DNA of 64,000 bases from Lactobacillus sp. Sy-1. Lineage in GTDB: Bacteria; Bacillota; Bacilli; Lactobacillales; Lactobacillaceae. The stretch covers positions 558,001 to 622,000 of the forward strand of contig NZ_JACCIU010000001.1 of the NCBI RefSeq assembly GCF_019303535.1, given 5' to 3'. The first letter of the stretch is position 1, and each line of letters starts with the position of its first letter. The position numbers and the translations under genes are program-made. The notes below the pieces were generated by a model, which worked only from the letters and a program-made list of their open reading frames with translations, did not search any database and was not told where the DNA came from. Shown one piece after another: positions 1 to 8,314 of the stretch.

Positions 1-27
1 GTTGTCAATTAAATTAGCAATTTTTAT

Positions 28-56
28 TGGCTCAATTTTTCTGATTGAGATATTAT
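28..56 (+). promoter_or_regulatory. fab operon promoter with embedded inverted repeat
   Basis: A -35 box TTGGCT (28-33) and a -10 box TATTAT (51-56) are separated by 17 bp. The spacer holds a 6-bp inverted repeat, CTCAAT (31-36) and ATTGAG (44-49). Its place between the boxes suits a repressor operator. Fatty-acid operons of this family are commonly repressed by a MarR-type protein (FabT), but this repeat does not match the FabT site I know from streptococci, and no regulator gene lies inside the window. Confidence 0.5.
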
Positions 57-78
57 AGATATTGAAACATCAGACACC

Positions 79-102
79 CATGGTGACATTTTGGCCACCA
101 TG
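79..102 (+). promoter_or_regulatory. Leader hairpin upstream of fabH
   Basis: A perfect 7-bp inverted repeat (CATGGTG at 79-85, CACCATG at 96-102) with a 10-nt loop sits in the untranslated leader, ending 14 nt before the fabH ribosome binding site. No U-tract follows, so it is not a terminator. It may act on mRNA stability or be a protein-binding dyad. Confidence 0.4.
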
Positions 103-126
103 ACAAAGGGATATTAAGGAGATAGT

Positions 127-1113
127 ATGAGTACTTTTTCAATTATGGCTACTGCTAAGTCGATTCCAGATAAAGTGGTCACTAATGATGATCTTGCTCA
201 AATAATGGACACTTCCGACGAATGGATCAGTCGACGGACTGGAATTCGCCGCCGGCATGTTGTTACTACTGAGACCAATACCTCGCTCGCGACAAACGTA
301 GCTAAGCAGCTATTAGCGAAGACCCACGTTAGCCCAGAGGAGATTGACTTCATTATTGTAGCGACAATGTCTGGCGACCAGTTGATGCCATCGACTGCTG
401 CTGCTGTTCAGGGGTTGATTCAAGCCGATAACGCGATGGCTTTTGATATCAGTGCTGCTTGTTCTGGATTCTCGTATGGATTAGACCTGCTGCATTCACT
501 CCTTGCGACCCATCCTGATTCGACCGGGATGTTAATCGGGAGCGAGGCGTTAAGCAAGCTAATCGACTGGCAAGACCGGACGACCGCCGTACTATTCGGC
601 GACGGGGCTGGTGGGCTGCTGGTTACCAATAAGCAGTCTGCTGATTACGACGGTCAATTTCTGAGTGGCAAGCTCAGTACCTACGGCGCTGATGGTGATT
701 CATTAACGATGGGAAAGATTGCTAACCACTCGCCATTCGTGAGTGGGGATGCTAAGTCAGACCTTCCATTGCACATGGACGGTCACCGGGTTTTTGACTT
801 CGCCATTCGCCGGGTGCCAGAATCGATTCGAGAAGCGGTAGCTCAAGCAAACCTTAAGTTATCCGATGTGGACTTTTTTATTTTACACCAGGCTAACCAA
901 CGCATCGTTAAGAGCGTTGCCCGCAAACTAAAATTACCATTTGATGACCGGTTCCCGATTAATATCGACGAATACGGAAATACTTCCGCAGCTAGTGAGG
1001 CAATATTACTTGCTGAGTTAGTGGAAGATGGTAAAATTAAACGCGGGGATATCCTTGTGATGACCGGCTTTGGTGGCGGTTTAACGACCGGAACTGTTGT
1101 AATTAAATACTAG
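127..1113 (+). CDS. fabH: 3-oxoacyl-ACP synthase III (FabH)
   Basis: FabH starts fatty-acid synthesis by condensing an acyl-CoA primer with malonyl-ACP. The 328-residue protein has the usual family length and the full Cys-His-Asn triad: Cys112 in DISAACSGF, His254 in HQANQR and Asn285 in GNTSAAS. AAGGAG lies 5 nt before the ATG. It is the first gene of a tightly packed operon running to fabF, and because FabH chooses the primer it helps set the straight-chain versus branched-chain content of the membrane. Nothing unusual was seen; identification is secure. Confidence 0.97.
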   Translation: MSTFSIMATAKSIPDKVVTNDDLAQIMDTSDEWISRRTGIRRRHVVTTETNTSLATNVAKQLLAKTHVSPEEIDFIIVATMSGDQLMPSTAAAVQGLIQADNAMAFDISAACSGFSYGLDLLHSLLATHPDSTGMLIGSEALSKLIDWQDRTTAVLFGDGAGGLLVTNKQSADYDGQFLSGKLSTYGADGDSLTMGKIANHSPFVSGDAKSDLPLHMDGHRVFDFAIRRVPESIREAVAQANLKLSDVDFFILHQANQRIVKSVARKLKLPFDDRFPINIDEYGNTSAASEAILLAELVEDGKIKRGDILVMTGFGGGLTTGTVVIKY

Positions 1114-1144
1114 AATTTAAAACTTTATGGAGAGTGAATTAAAA

Positions 1145-1393
1145 ATGGCAGACAAGAACGCAATTTTCGACAAAATCAAATCAATCGTAGAAGACCAAAC
1201 TGATGATGTAAAGGCTGATGACATCAAGTTAGACACTAACTTCAAGGAAGACCTTGACTTAGATAGTTTAGATATCTTCGAAATCATCGACGAATTAGAA
1301 GATGAATACGATATTGAAATTGATAGTGACAATGACATGTCAACTGTTCAACAATTAGTTGACTACGTTGCTAGTCAAGTTGACGCTAACTAA
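1145..1393 (+). CDS. acpP: Acyl carrier protein (AcpP)
   Basis: This 82-residue acidic helical protein carries the growing acyl chain as a thioester on a 4'-phosphopantetheine arm attached to Ser41 in the DLDSLD motif. The start at 1145 is chosen because GGAGAG lies 10 nt upstream and the protein then begins MADKNAIF, as expected; an upstream in-frame ATG at 1127 would add six residues and has no ribosome binding site. The gene lies 31 bp after fabH. Its modifying enzyme is probably the phosphopantetheinyl transferase at 7716 in the same operon. Confidence 0.96.
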   Translation: MADKNAIFDKIKSIVEDQTDDVKADDIKLDTNFKEDLDLDSLDIFEIIDELEDEYDIEIDSDNDMSTVQQLVDYVASQVDAN

Positions 1394-1423
1394 TTAGCTT
1401 TCTTCAATTAGGAGGGTTTAATT

Positions 1424-2326
1424 TTGAATCTCTGTTATTTATTTAGTGGTCAGGGAAGTCAGTTTGCAAACATGGGTCAAGACTTGTACCAGGCCGAACC
1501 GCTGTATAAACAGACGGTTGATGAAGCATCAGATGTATTGAATTTAAACCTAGCTGATCCACAAAATTTTGATGATCCAGCAAATGTTCAGATTGCCATT
1601 TTGACAATGAGTACGGGGATTGCGCGTATTTTAGACGCTCAATTACCAATGCCAAAGGCAATGTTTGGACTCAGTCTGGGAGAGTATAGTGCTTTGGTAT
1701 CTGCTAAAGCACTTTCTTTTCAATCTGGACTAAAATTAGTCCGGGATCGGTCTAGGTACATGGATGAAGCGGGGCGGGCAAATCCTGGTGCAATGGCAGC
1801 AGTGTTGAACCTTGCTCCTGACGTTGTGGAAGCGGTTTGTGACCGGATTGACGGCGTCTATCCAGCTAATTTCAATACGGTTAAGCAGACCGTAATCGGC
1901 GGTCAAGCGGATGCAGTTGAAAAGGCCAGTGCCGTGATGAAGGAAAAGGGTGCTAAGCGCGTCGTGCCAATCAAGGTCGCCGTTGCATCACACACCCCGT
2001 TGATGGCGCCCGCTAGTGAACAGCTAGCAATTCGGCTAGAATCGGTCGACTTCGCTCAACCAGCCACCACCGTGATGAGTAACACTTTGGTTGCCCCCTT
2101 TACCCAGGATAATTTAAAGTCCACCCTGGTAAAGCAGTTGGTCAGCCCCACTCATTTCATGGGTGACGTTGAAGCAGTCGCACCATTAGGCATCGACGCC
2201 TTTGTGGAAATTGGTCCCGGAAACACCCTTAGCAAATTAGCTAAGAAGACCGCTAAACAACCCACTTTCAATATTGAAAGTGTTGAGACACTGAATGATT
2301 TTAGAGCCAAATTGGAGGAATTCTAA
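1424..2326 (+). CDS. fabD: Malonyl-CoA:ACP transacylase (FabD)
   Basis: FabD moves malonyl groups from CoA to AcpP, supplying the extender unit for all condensation steps. The protein has 300 residues with the N-terminal SGQGSQ loop, the nucleophile Ser84 in GLSLGEYSA and the partner His190 in VASHTPLM. Translation starts at a TTG, supported by AGGAGGG 8 nt upstream; there is no better start nearby. It follows acpP by 30 bp and ends one base before fabG begins. Confidence 0.96.
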   Translation: MNLCYLFSGQGSQFANMGQDLYQAEPLYKQTVDEASDVLNLNLADPQNFDDPANVQIAILTMSTGIARILDAQLPMPKAMFGLSLGEYSALVSAKALSFQSGLKLVRDRSRYMDEAGRANPGAMAAVLNLAPDVVEAVCDRIDGVYPANFNTVKQTVIGGQADAVEKASAVMKEKGAKRVVPIKVAVASHTPLMAPASEQLAIRLESVDFAQPATTVMSNTLVAPFTQDNLKSTLVKQLVSPTHFMGDVEAVAPLGIDAFVEIGPGNTLSKLAKKTAKQPTFNIESVETLNDFRAKLEEF

Positions 2327-2327
2327 T

Positions 2328-3062
2328 ATGACAGACAAGCGCGTAATTCTAGTTACTGGTGGAACCAAGGGAATTGGGTTAGCAGCTGCGCAGTTATTAG
2401 CTGCAGATCCTGCTAACTTCGTGGTGGTAAATGCCCACCGCGCCCTTGGTGCTGACAAGACTGCTGAATTAAAGCAGCAGTTTGCCAACGACATCGACGT
2501 TGTAATCGGTGACGTTGCAAAGGAAGAAGACGCTAAACGTATGGTTGACGAAGTCGTTGACCGCCACGGTACGATTGACGGCCTAGTTAATAACGCTGGA
2601 ATCACTCAGGATAAGCTATTGACTAGAATGGGGACGGACTCATTTGAAGCGGTTCTTAAGACCAACCTAGTTGGGGCTTTTAACATGACGAAGTTTGCAA
2701 TGAAGATCATGCAAAAGAAGCGTTCCGGAAACATCGTGAACCTCTCTAGTATTGCTGGTTTACATGGGAACATCGGACAAGCCAACTACTCCGCAAGTAA
2801 GGCTGGTTTAATTGGTTTGACTAAGACGACCGCTCAAGAAGGGGCCCTCCGGGGAATTCGTTGTAACGCCGTTGCTCCTGGAATGGTTAAGTCTGATATG
2901 ACTGCCAAATTAAGCGACCGTAATATTGAAAAATGGGAAAAGCAAATTCCACTCGGTCGATTTGGAACCCCTGAAGACATCGCTGATGCCATCAAGTTCC
3001 TAATGAACAATAGCTATATTACCGGTCAAGTAATCACCCTTGATGGTGGTTTGACAATTTAA
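2328..3062 (+). CDS. fabG: 3-oxoacyl-ACP reductase (FabG)
   Basis: FabG is the NADPH-dependent reductase of the elongation cycle. The 244-residue short-chain dehydrogenase has the Rossmann motif TGGTKGIG (10-17), the NNAG motif (88-91) and the Ser140-Tyr154-Lys158 catalytic set. The ATG at 2328 is chosen because GGAGG lies 9 nt upstream inside the last codons of fabD, so the two genes are probably translationally coupled. A longer reading frame starting inside fabD is not needed. Confidence 0.96.
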   Translation: MTDKRVILVTGGTKGIGLAAAQLLAADPANFVVVNAHRALGADKTAELKQQFANDIDVVIGDVAKEEDAKRMVDEVVDRHGTIDGLVNNAGITQDKLLTRMGTDSFEAVLKTNLVGAFNMTKFAMKIMQKKRSGNIVNLSSIAGLHGNIGQANYSASKAGLIGLTKTTAQEGALRGIRCNAVAPGMVKSDMTAKLSDRNIEKWEKQIPLGRFGTPEDIADAIKFLMNNSYITGQVITLDGGLTI

Positions 3063-3085
3063 GGAACGTAGGAGAGTTTTTGAAA

Positions 3086-3517
3086 ATGGATGAACAAGAC
3101 GTCGAGAAGTTAATCGATAAGTTTGACCAATCGAACCTTACTGAGTTAAGAATTGATGGTCAATTATACTTTAGCAAGTTGGACCACCCCCAACAAGTAG
3201 TTGCCCAACCAGCTGCGAATGCAGCGGCTCCTGCTGGAGCCCCCGCACCGCAAAAGGCAGCGACTGCCAATAACGAAGGAGCTAAGATTAAAGCACCGCT
3301 AGTGGGGATCGTCTACTTTGCACCCAGTCCAGAAAAGCCGGTCTTCAAATCAGTTGGCGACCACGTTAAGAAGGGCGAAACCGTCTGTGTGATCGAAGCA
3401 ATGAAGGTCATTAACGACGTTAAGAGCCCGGTTTCTGGAACCATTACCAAGCAGTTAGTATCTGATGGGGAAATGGTCGAATACGACCAACCCATCTTCG
3501 CAATCGAGGAGGACTAA
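3086..3517 (+). CDS. accB: Biotin carboxyl carrier protein of acetyl-CoA carboxylase (AccB)
   Basis: AccB carries biotin between the biotin carboxylase (AccC) and carboxyltransferase (AccA/AccD) halves of acetyl-CoA carboxylase. The 143-residue protein has a short N-terminal helical region, an Ala/Pro-rich flexible linker (about 38-62) and a C-terminal biotinyl domain with biotin-accepting Lys107 in EAMKV. GGAGAG sits 9 nt before the ATG at 3086; the TTG two codons earlier is too close to it. The FabZ-like gene follows after 3 bp. Confidence 0.95.
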   Translation: MDEQDVEKLIDKFDQSNLTELRIDGQLYFSKLDHPQQVVAQPAANAAAPAGAPAPQKAATANNEGAKIKAPLVGIVYFAPSPEKPVFKSVGDHVKKGETVCVIEAMKVINDVKSPVSGTITKQLVSDGEMVEYDQPIFAIEED

Positions 3518-3520
3518 ATC

Positions 3521-3931
3521 GTGAGTTTCGAAGTTGATAAGTATATCCCCCAACGCTACCCATTTCAGATGATTGACCAGATCGACGAAGTGCGTCCCGG
3601 CGAAGGATCAAAAGCAACTAAGTACTTAACGATTAATGAATGGTTTTTCCAAGGTCAAAATAATCCCGTCATGCCACGGCCGATCGTGCTAGAATGTTTA
3701 GCGCAAACGGGCGTGGTATCGCTGTTATCAATGCCAGAATATGAGGGCCGCAACGTCTTCTTTGGTGGGATTAAAGATGCCGAATACCAAGACGACTTTC
3801 GCCCTGGTGATAAACTATCATTATCAGTTGAGATGACAAAGCTAAAGCGGCAGATCGGGGTTGGTCATGGGACCGTTACCCGAGATGGTGAAGTAATCTG
3901 TACGGCTGACTTAGTCTTTGCGATTGAATAG
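3521..3931 (+). CDS. FabZ-like hot-dog protein with degraded active site
   Basis: By position (between accB and accC) and sequence this 136-residue protein is a FabZ-family hot-dog fold: RYPFQMID near the start, LECLAQTG on the central helix (catalytic-type Glu58) and FGGIKDAEY later. The key loop is broken. Where FabZ has GHFPGxPVMPG it reads GQNNPVMPR, so the catalytic His is Gln46, two residues of the loop are missing and the closing Gly is Arg. It therefore probably cannot dehydrate 3-hydroxyacyl-ACP. An intact FabZ is encoded at 8315. The gene keeps a good ribosome binding site (GAGGAGG before a GTG start) and no stop or frameshift, so it may be a retained pseudoenzyme, for example a subunit of a mixed oligomer. 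Confidence 0.85.
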   Translation: MSFEVDKYIPQRYPFQMIDQIDEVRPGEGSKATKYLTINEWFFQGQNNPVMPRPIVLECLAQTGVVSLLSMPEYEGRNVFFGGIKDAEYQDDFRPGDKLSLSVEMTKLKRQIGVGHGTVTRDGEVICTADLVFAIE

Positions 3932-3945
3932 TAAAGGATGGTTTG

Positions 3946-5325
3946 ATGTTTAAGAAAGTATTGATTGCCAACCGGGGCGAAATTGCGGTTCAAATCATCC
4001 GCGCCCTGCGGGAAATGGGGATTCAATCGGTAGCGGTGTACTCCACTGCTGATAAGGAGAGCCTCTTTACCAAACTGGCCGATGAAGCAATCTGTATTGG
4101 GGGCCCCCAGCCGGGGGAATCATACCTGAATATGGAAGCAATTATTGACACTGCAGTGCTGACCGGCAGTGACGCGATTCACCCCGGCTACGGCTTTCTA
4201 TCTGAAAACGCTGAGTTTGCAGAGCTCTGTGAACAATGCCACATTAAGTTCATCGGCCCCAGCGCGAGTGTGATTGACCTAATGGGGAATAAGGCCCACG
4301 CTAAGGCCACCATGAAAAAAGCTGGCGTGCCGACCATTCCCGGGAGTGATGGTGCCGTCAAGACCGTTGAACAAGCAATTACCGCTGCCAATCAAATTGG
4401 GTATCCGGTAATGCTAAAAGCTGCTGCTGGTGGGGGTGGTAAGGGAATTCGCAAGATCGTCGATGACAATGCAATGCGCGAAATCTACCCCACGACCCAG
4501 CGCGAAATTAAATTATCGTTTGACGATGATACGCTATACTTAGAAAAGGATTTAAGCGACGCCAAGCACATTGAAATGCAAGCAATTGCAGATCAACAGG
4601 GGCACGTCGTTTACTTCCCCGAACGGGACTGTTCGCTTCAACGCGGTCACCAAAAAATTATCGAAGAGAGTCCATGTATGCTGGTCAACCAAGACCAACG
4701 GGACTACCTCGGTTCACTAGTGGTTACCGCAATGAAGGAAATCGGCTATGAGAACACCGGGACGATTGAATTTCTACTGGATGAAAAGAACATGCAGTTC
4801 TACTTCATGGAAATGAATACCCGGCTACAAGTCGAACATACCGTCACCGAAGAAGTCGCTGGCGTGGAACTTATCAAGTCCCAAGTACAGGTGGCAGAAG
4901 GCGAAGCCCTGCCATACACCCAGGCTGACTGTGCACCAAAGGGCTTTGCAATCGAATGTCGAATCAATGCCGAAAACCCAGCAACTGGGTTTACCCCTTC
5001 GCCAGGTAAGATTAAGGCGCTCCGCTTCCCATTCGGGACCAAGGGCGTTCGCATCGATGCCGGCGTGGAAGCGGGCGACACGATTTCGCCATTCTACGAT
5101 TCAATGATTGCTAAAATCATTGTGCACATGCCAACCAAGGCTCAGGCGGTCAATAAGATGCGCCGGGTCATCAAGGAATTTAAGATTGAGGGCGTGCAGA
5201 CGAACCAGGCCTTCCTCTACGACCTCCTTGATGATGAGCACTTTAAAGCCAGTGACTTTAATAATATGTACATTGAGAATTCATTCTTGAAAGCGTGGTT
5301 GAAGAAAAATGACACAGCCAAATAA
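3946..5325 (+). CDS. accC: Biotin carboxylase of acetyl-CoA carboxylase (AccC)
   Basis: AccC carboxylates the biotin on AccB using ATP and bicarbonate. The 459-residue protein has the typical length, an N-terminal biotin-carboxylase domain (KVLIANRGEIAVQIIRAL), the ATP-grasp glycine loop AAAGGGGKGIR and the metal- and biotin-binding stretch ending MEMNTRLQVEHTVTE. The ATG at 3946 is preferred over a TTG one codon earlier because AAGGA lies 7 nt upstream. The end overlaps accD by 17 bases. Confidence 0.96.
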   Translation: MFKKVLIANRGEIAVQIIRALREMGIQSVAVYSTADKESLFTKLADEAICIGGPQPGESYLNMEAIIDTAVLTGSDAIHPGYGFLSENAEFAELCEQCHIKFIGPSASVIDLMGNKAHAKATMKKAGVPTIPGSDGAVKTVEQAITAANQIGYPVMLKAAAGGGGKGIRKIVDDNAMREIYPTTQREIKLSFDDDTLYLEKDLSDAKHIEMQAIADQQGHVVYFPERDCSLQRGHQKIIEESPCMLVNQDQRDYLGSLVVTAMKEIGYENTGTIEFLLDEKNMQFYFMEMNTRLQVEHTVTEEVAGVELIKSQVQVAEGEALPYTQADCAPKGFAIECRINAENPATGFTPSPGKIKALRFPFGTKGVRIDAGVEAGDTISPFYDSMIAKIIVHMPTKAQAVNKMRRVIKEFKIEGVQTNQAFLYDLLDDEHFKASDFNNMYIENSFLKAWLKKNDTAK

Positions 5326-6133
5326 CGAATCCACCAATCATTACCAGGAATTAATGGATCGGATTCCAGACCACCTCTTTGTGAAGTGTCCCGTCTGTGG
5401 CGCTAATTTTTACTCCAAAAAGCTGGGTCCCTTTAATGAATGTCCGAACTGCCACTACGGTTTTCGGATTGGAGCGCAAAAACGGATTGCAATGATTTGT
5501 GATCCAGATAGCTTTACCGAAATTGACGCACACGTGAAGGCGCCAGACCGGTTTAAAGATGATACTAAGTACATGGGGAAGCTTGCGAAGTCACGACAGG
5601 TCACCCAAATGGACGAAAGTGTCATGACTGGAATTGGGAAAATTGACGGTCACGAAGTCGGCATCGGGGTCATGGACTCCCGCTTCATCATGGGGAGTCT
5701 AGGGACTGCGACCGGTGAAAAGATTACCCGCCTCTTTGAAAAGTGTACGGAAGCGGGGCTGCCAGTGATTATGTTCACGGCTTCTGGAGGAGCTCGGATG
5801 CAAGAGGGAATCAATTCGCTGATGCAAATGGCGAAGGTTTCTGCAGCCGTTGCTGACCACGGTGAGAAGGGGCTGTTATACATCAGCGTCCTCACCGACC
5901 CCACAACTGGGGGAGTAACCGCTAGTTTCGCCATGGAAGGCGATATTATGATTAGCGAGCCGCATACGTTAATTGGGTTTGCTGGTCGGCGGGTCATCGA
6001 AAAGACGATTCAACAGGTGCCACCGAAAGATTTTCAACGGGCGGAAACGCTCTTGAAGAATGGCTTCCTGGATCAAATCGTCCGGCGACCAGATTTAAAG
6101 GGATTACTTGCAAAGCTGTTAGCTTGGCACTAA
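5309..6133 (+). CDS. accD: Acetyl-CoA carboxylase carboxyltransferase beta subunit (AccD)
   Basis: AccD forms the carboxyltransferase with AccA and moves the carboxyl group from biotin to acetyl-CoA, giving malonyl-CoA. The protein has an N-terminal four-cysteine zinc ribbon (Cys27, Cys30, Cys45, Cys48) followed by a crotonase-type domain with the FTASGGARMQEG and GGVTASFAM oxyanion motifs. The start overlaps the end of accC by 17 bases, indicating coupling. A second ATG at 5354 with AGGAAT upstream is possible and would still keep the zinc ribbon. Confidence 0.95.
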   Translation: MTQPNNESTNHYQELMDRIPDHLFVKCPVCGANFYSKKLGPFNECPNCHYGFRIGAQKRIAMICDPDSFTEIDAHVKAPDRFKDDTKYMGKLAKSRQVTQMDESVMTGIGKIDGHEVGIGVMDSRFIMGSLGTATGEKITRLFEKCTEAGLPVIMFTASGGARMQEGINSLMQMAKVSAAVADHGEKGLLYISVLTDPTTGGVTASFAMEGDIMISEPHTLIGFAGRRVIEKTIQQVPPKDFQRAETLLKNGFLDQIVRRPDLKGLLAKLLAWH

Positions 6134-6149
6134 TTAAGGAGGACTGATG

Positions 6150-6923
6150 ATGACAGATAAACCGGCTTACGACCGGGTCCTAGCTGCACGCAGTAGCGCT
6201 AAAATTAGCATCCAAAAATTAGTTGCTGGGATTACGGAGGACTTTGTCGAACTCCACGGCGACCGGGCATACGGTGATGACCCAGCAGTCTATGCTGGAA
6301 TCGGCACCTTGAACGGTCAGCCAGTTACAATAATCGGGATTCAAAAGGGGCTTAATAATGAAGAAAACCTTGCGCGCCACTTTGGTTCTGCCGAACCCGA
6401 TGGTTACCGCAAGGCGCTGCGCTTAATGAAGCAAGCCGAAAAATTTAAGCGGCCCGTTATTACCCTGGTGAACACTCCCGGAGCATATCCAGGGATGGAC
6501 GCCGAATACCATGGGCAGGGATACATGATTGCCCAATCAATTATGCAGGGGCTCAACCTTACTGTTCCATACATCAGCGTTATCGTTGGTGAAGGGGGCA
6601 GTGGGGGTGCGTTAGCCCTAGCAGTCGGGGATGAAGTCTGGGCCTTTGAAGATAGTGCGTACTCTGTACTATCACCAGAGGGCTTTGCGACGATTCTCTG
6701 GAAGGATTCAAGCCGAGCTAAGGAAGCGGCTGAACAGATGGGCTTAACCCCAGAGGAACTCCTCGCCAACCACATTATTGACCGTGTGGTTCCAGAGGTG
6801 AAAACCGATTCTGATTTAGCTCAATTCAAAGCCGACCTGGACACAAAACTAAAAGCATTATCACAGAAACCGGTTGATCAACTAATTGCTGATCGCCACG
6901 CCCGCTATCGAAAGTTTAACTAA
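6150..6923 (+). CDS. accA: Acetyl-CoA carboxylase carboxyltransferase alpha subunit (AccA)
   Basis: AccA is the partner of AccD in the carboxyltransferase. The 257-residue protein shows the family sequences ELHGDRAYGDDPA, TLVNTPGAYPGMDAE and GEGGSGGALALAVGD, the last forming the oxyanion hole. Two adjacent ATG codons exist (6147 and 6150); AAGGAGG is 4 nt from the first and 7 nt from the second, so 6150 is preferred. The length suits Firmicutes AccA, which lacks the longer N-terminus of the enterobacterial protein. Confidence 0.95.
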   Translation: MTDKPAYDRVLAARSSAKISIQKLVAGITEDFVELHGDRAYGDDPAVYAGIGTLNGQPVTIIGIQKGLNNEENLARHFGSAEPDGYRKALRLMKQAEKFKRPVITLVNTPGAYPGMDAEYHGQGYMIAQSIMQGLNLTVPYISVIVGEGGSGGALALAVGDEVWAFEDSAYSVLSPEGFATILWKDSSRAKEAAEQMGLTPEELLANHIIDRVVPEVKTDSDLAQFKADLDTKLKALSQKPVDQLIADRHARYRKFN

Positions 6924-6944
6924 TTGAATGGAGGAAATAAACTC

Positions 6945-7712
6945 ATGGCAGGAATTTTAGACGGTAAAAAAATCGTTATCATGGGAGTTGCAAATAAAAA
7001 GAGTATCGCCTGGGGTTGTGCCCAAGCATTAATGGATCAAGGTGCTGAAATCATCTTGACCTACCAAAACGAACGGATGAAACGTTCATTAGATAAGATG
7101 TTAGCTGACGTCGACGTTAAGATGTTTGAATGTGACGTAGCCGAAGACGCTAATGTTGAAAAAACGTTCAATGAAATTCACAATGCGGTTGGAAACATTG
7201 ATGGATTGATTCATGCAATTGCATTTGCTGATAAGGACACGCTTGAAGGTGGCGTTAAAAACGTAAAGAAGGACGGCTTTAACCTCGCGCAAGATATTAG
7301 TGCCTACTCCTTCATCAGCGTTTCACGCTACGCCAGTGCCATTATGAATAGGGGTGGGAGCATTACGACCTTAACTTACATTGGCGCTGTTCGCGCAATT
7401 CCAAACTATAATATGATGGGAGTGGCTAAGGCTGCTCTTGAAGCCGAAGTTCGCTACCTAGCCGCTGAATTAGGGAAGGAAAGCGATATTCGGGTTAATG
7501 CTATCTCAGCCGGTGCGATTAAGACGCTTGCCGTAACTGGAATTAAGCACCATGGGGACCTCCTTAAGATGTCAGAAGGCTTTACCGTTAACGGAAAGAG
7601 TGTAACGCCAATGGACGTTGGTAAGTCTGCTGCTTTCTTGATGAGTGATTTAGCCTCTGGGGTAACCGGGGATATCATCTACGTCGATAATGGAGTGCAC
7701 CTAATCGTCTAA
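6945..7712 (+). CDS. fabI: Enoyl-ACP reductase (FabI)
   Basis: FabI completes each elongation round by NAD(P)H-dependent reduction of enoyl-ACP. The 255-residue protein has the FabI-type N-terminus (LDGKKIVIMGVANKKSIAWG), the SISAYSF-like region and the catalytic Tyr-x6-Lys in YNMMGVAKAALE. GGAGG lies 10 nt before the ATG; a TTG seven codons earlier lacks a ribosome binding site. The operon uses FabI and shows no FabK, the flavin enzyme found at the equivalent step in many streptococci. FabI is the usual triclosan target. Confidence 0.96.
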   Translation: MAGILDGKKIVIMGVANKKSIAWGCAQALMDQGAEIILTYQNERMKRSLDKMLADVDVKMFECDVAEDANVEKTFNEIHNAVGNIDGLIHAIAFADKDTLEGGVKNVKKDGFNLAQDISAYSFISVSRYASAIMNRGGSITTLTYIGAVRAIPNYNMMGVAKAALEAEVRYLAAELGKESDIRVNAISAGAIKTLAVTGIKHHGDLLKMSEGFTVNGKSVTPMDVGKSAAFLMSDLASGVTGDIIYVDNGVHLIV

Positions 7713-7715
7713 ATC

Positions 7716-8294
7716 ATGACTAAGTTAATAATTGATTCAATCCAGAATCCCCGTTACCAATCTGCCTTCGAACGTTACAATGTCGGGCAAATGTATAATA
7801 AGCGCCAATCAATTGTTGGCAAGTACATGCTTGCCGACTGGCTGCGGGTAACCCCCGCTAAGGTTGCGGATGGCAGCCTTTTTGAATCCGGACCGCATGG
7901 GAAGCCACGGTTAAAGAGTGGGGCGTCTGAGTATAATATTGCGAACTCCTATGATAAAGTAGTCTTAGCCATCTCGGACCAGCCAGTTGGCGTGGACCTA
8001 GAAAAGCTACGGCCCTACGATTACCACCGCATTCACCGGGCGTTTCGCAGTGAGGAACTCGCCTACCTAGCTCAGCTTACTGGCGAGCAACAAATCTGGG
8101 CAACCTTTAAGATCTGGACAATTAAAGAGGCCGTGTTAAAGCTAGTCGGAATGGGGATTCCGGGGGGCATCAGAAGCATGCAAATTGACCTAACCACCTT
8201 TGCCCATGCGAATCGCTATGGTCAATCAATTCGTTTAGAACCATTGTACGTTGGGACTGACTACGTCGGCACCATCGCTCAATTTGAAAATTAG
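7716..8294 (+). CDS. Sfp-type 4'-phosphopantetheinyl transferase
   Basis: This 192-residue protein belongs to the Sfp/AcpT-type phosphopantetheinyl transferases: GVDLEKLRPYDY carries the metal-binding Asp, and IWTIKEAVLKLVGMG the second acidic and Lys residues. The enzyme moves the phosphopantetheine arm of CoA onto apo-carrier proteins. It begins 3 bp after fabI with no clear ribosome binding site, so translation is probably coupled to fabI. In this operon the most likely substrate is AcpP; no polyketide or peptide synthetase is in the window. Whether it replaces a classical AcpS elsewhere cannot be told. Confidence 0.9.
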   Translation: MTKLIIDSIQNPRYQSAFERYNVGQMYNKRQSIVGKYMLADWLRVTPAKVADGSLFESGPHGKPRLKSGASEYNIANSYDKVVLAISDQPVGVDLEKLRPYDYHRIHRAFRSEELAYLAQLTGEQQIWATFKIWTIKEAVLKLVGMGIPGGIRSMQIDLTTFAHANRYGQSIRLEPLYVGTDYVGTIAQFEN

Positions 8295-8314
8295 AGTTTA
8301 TTAGGAGGATTATA

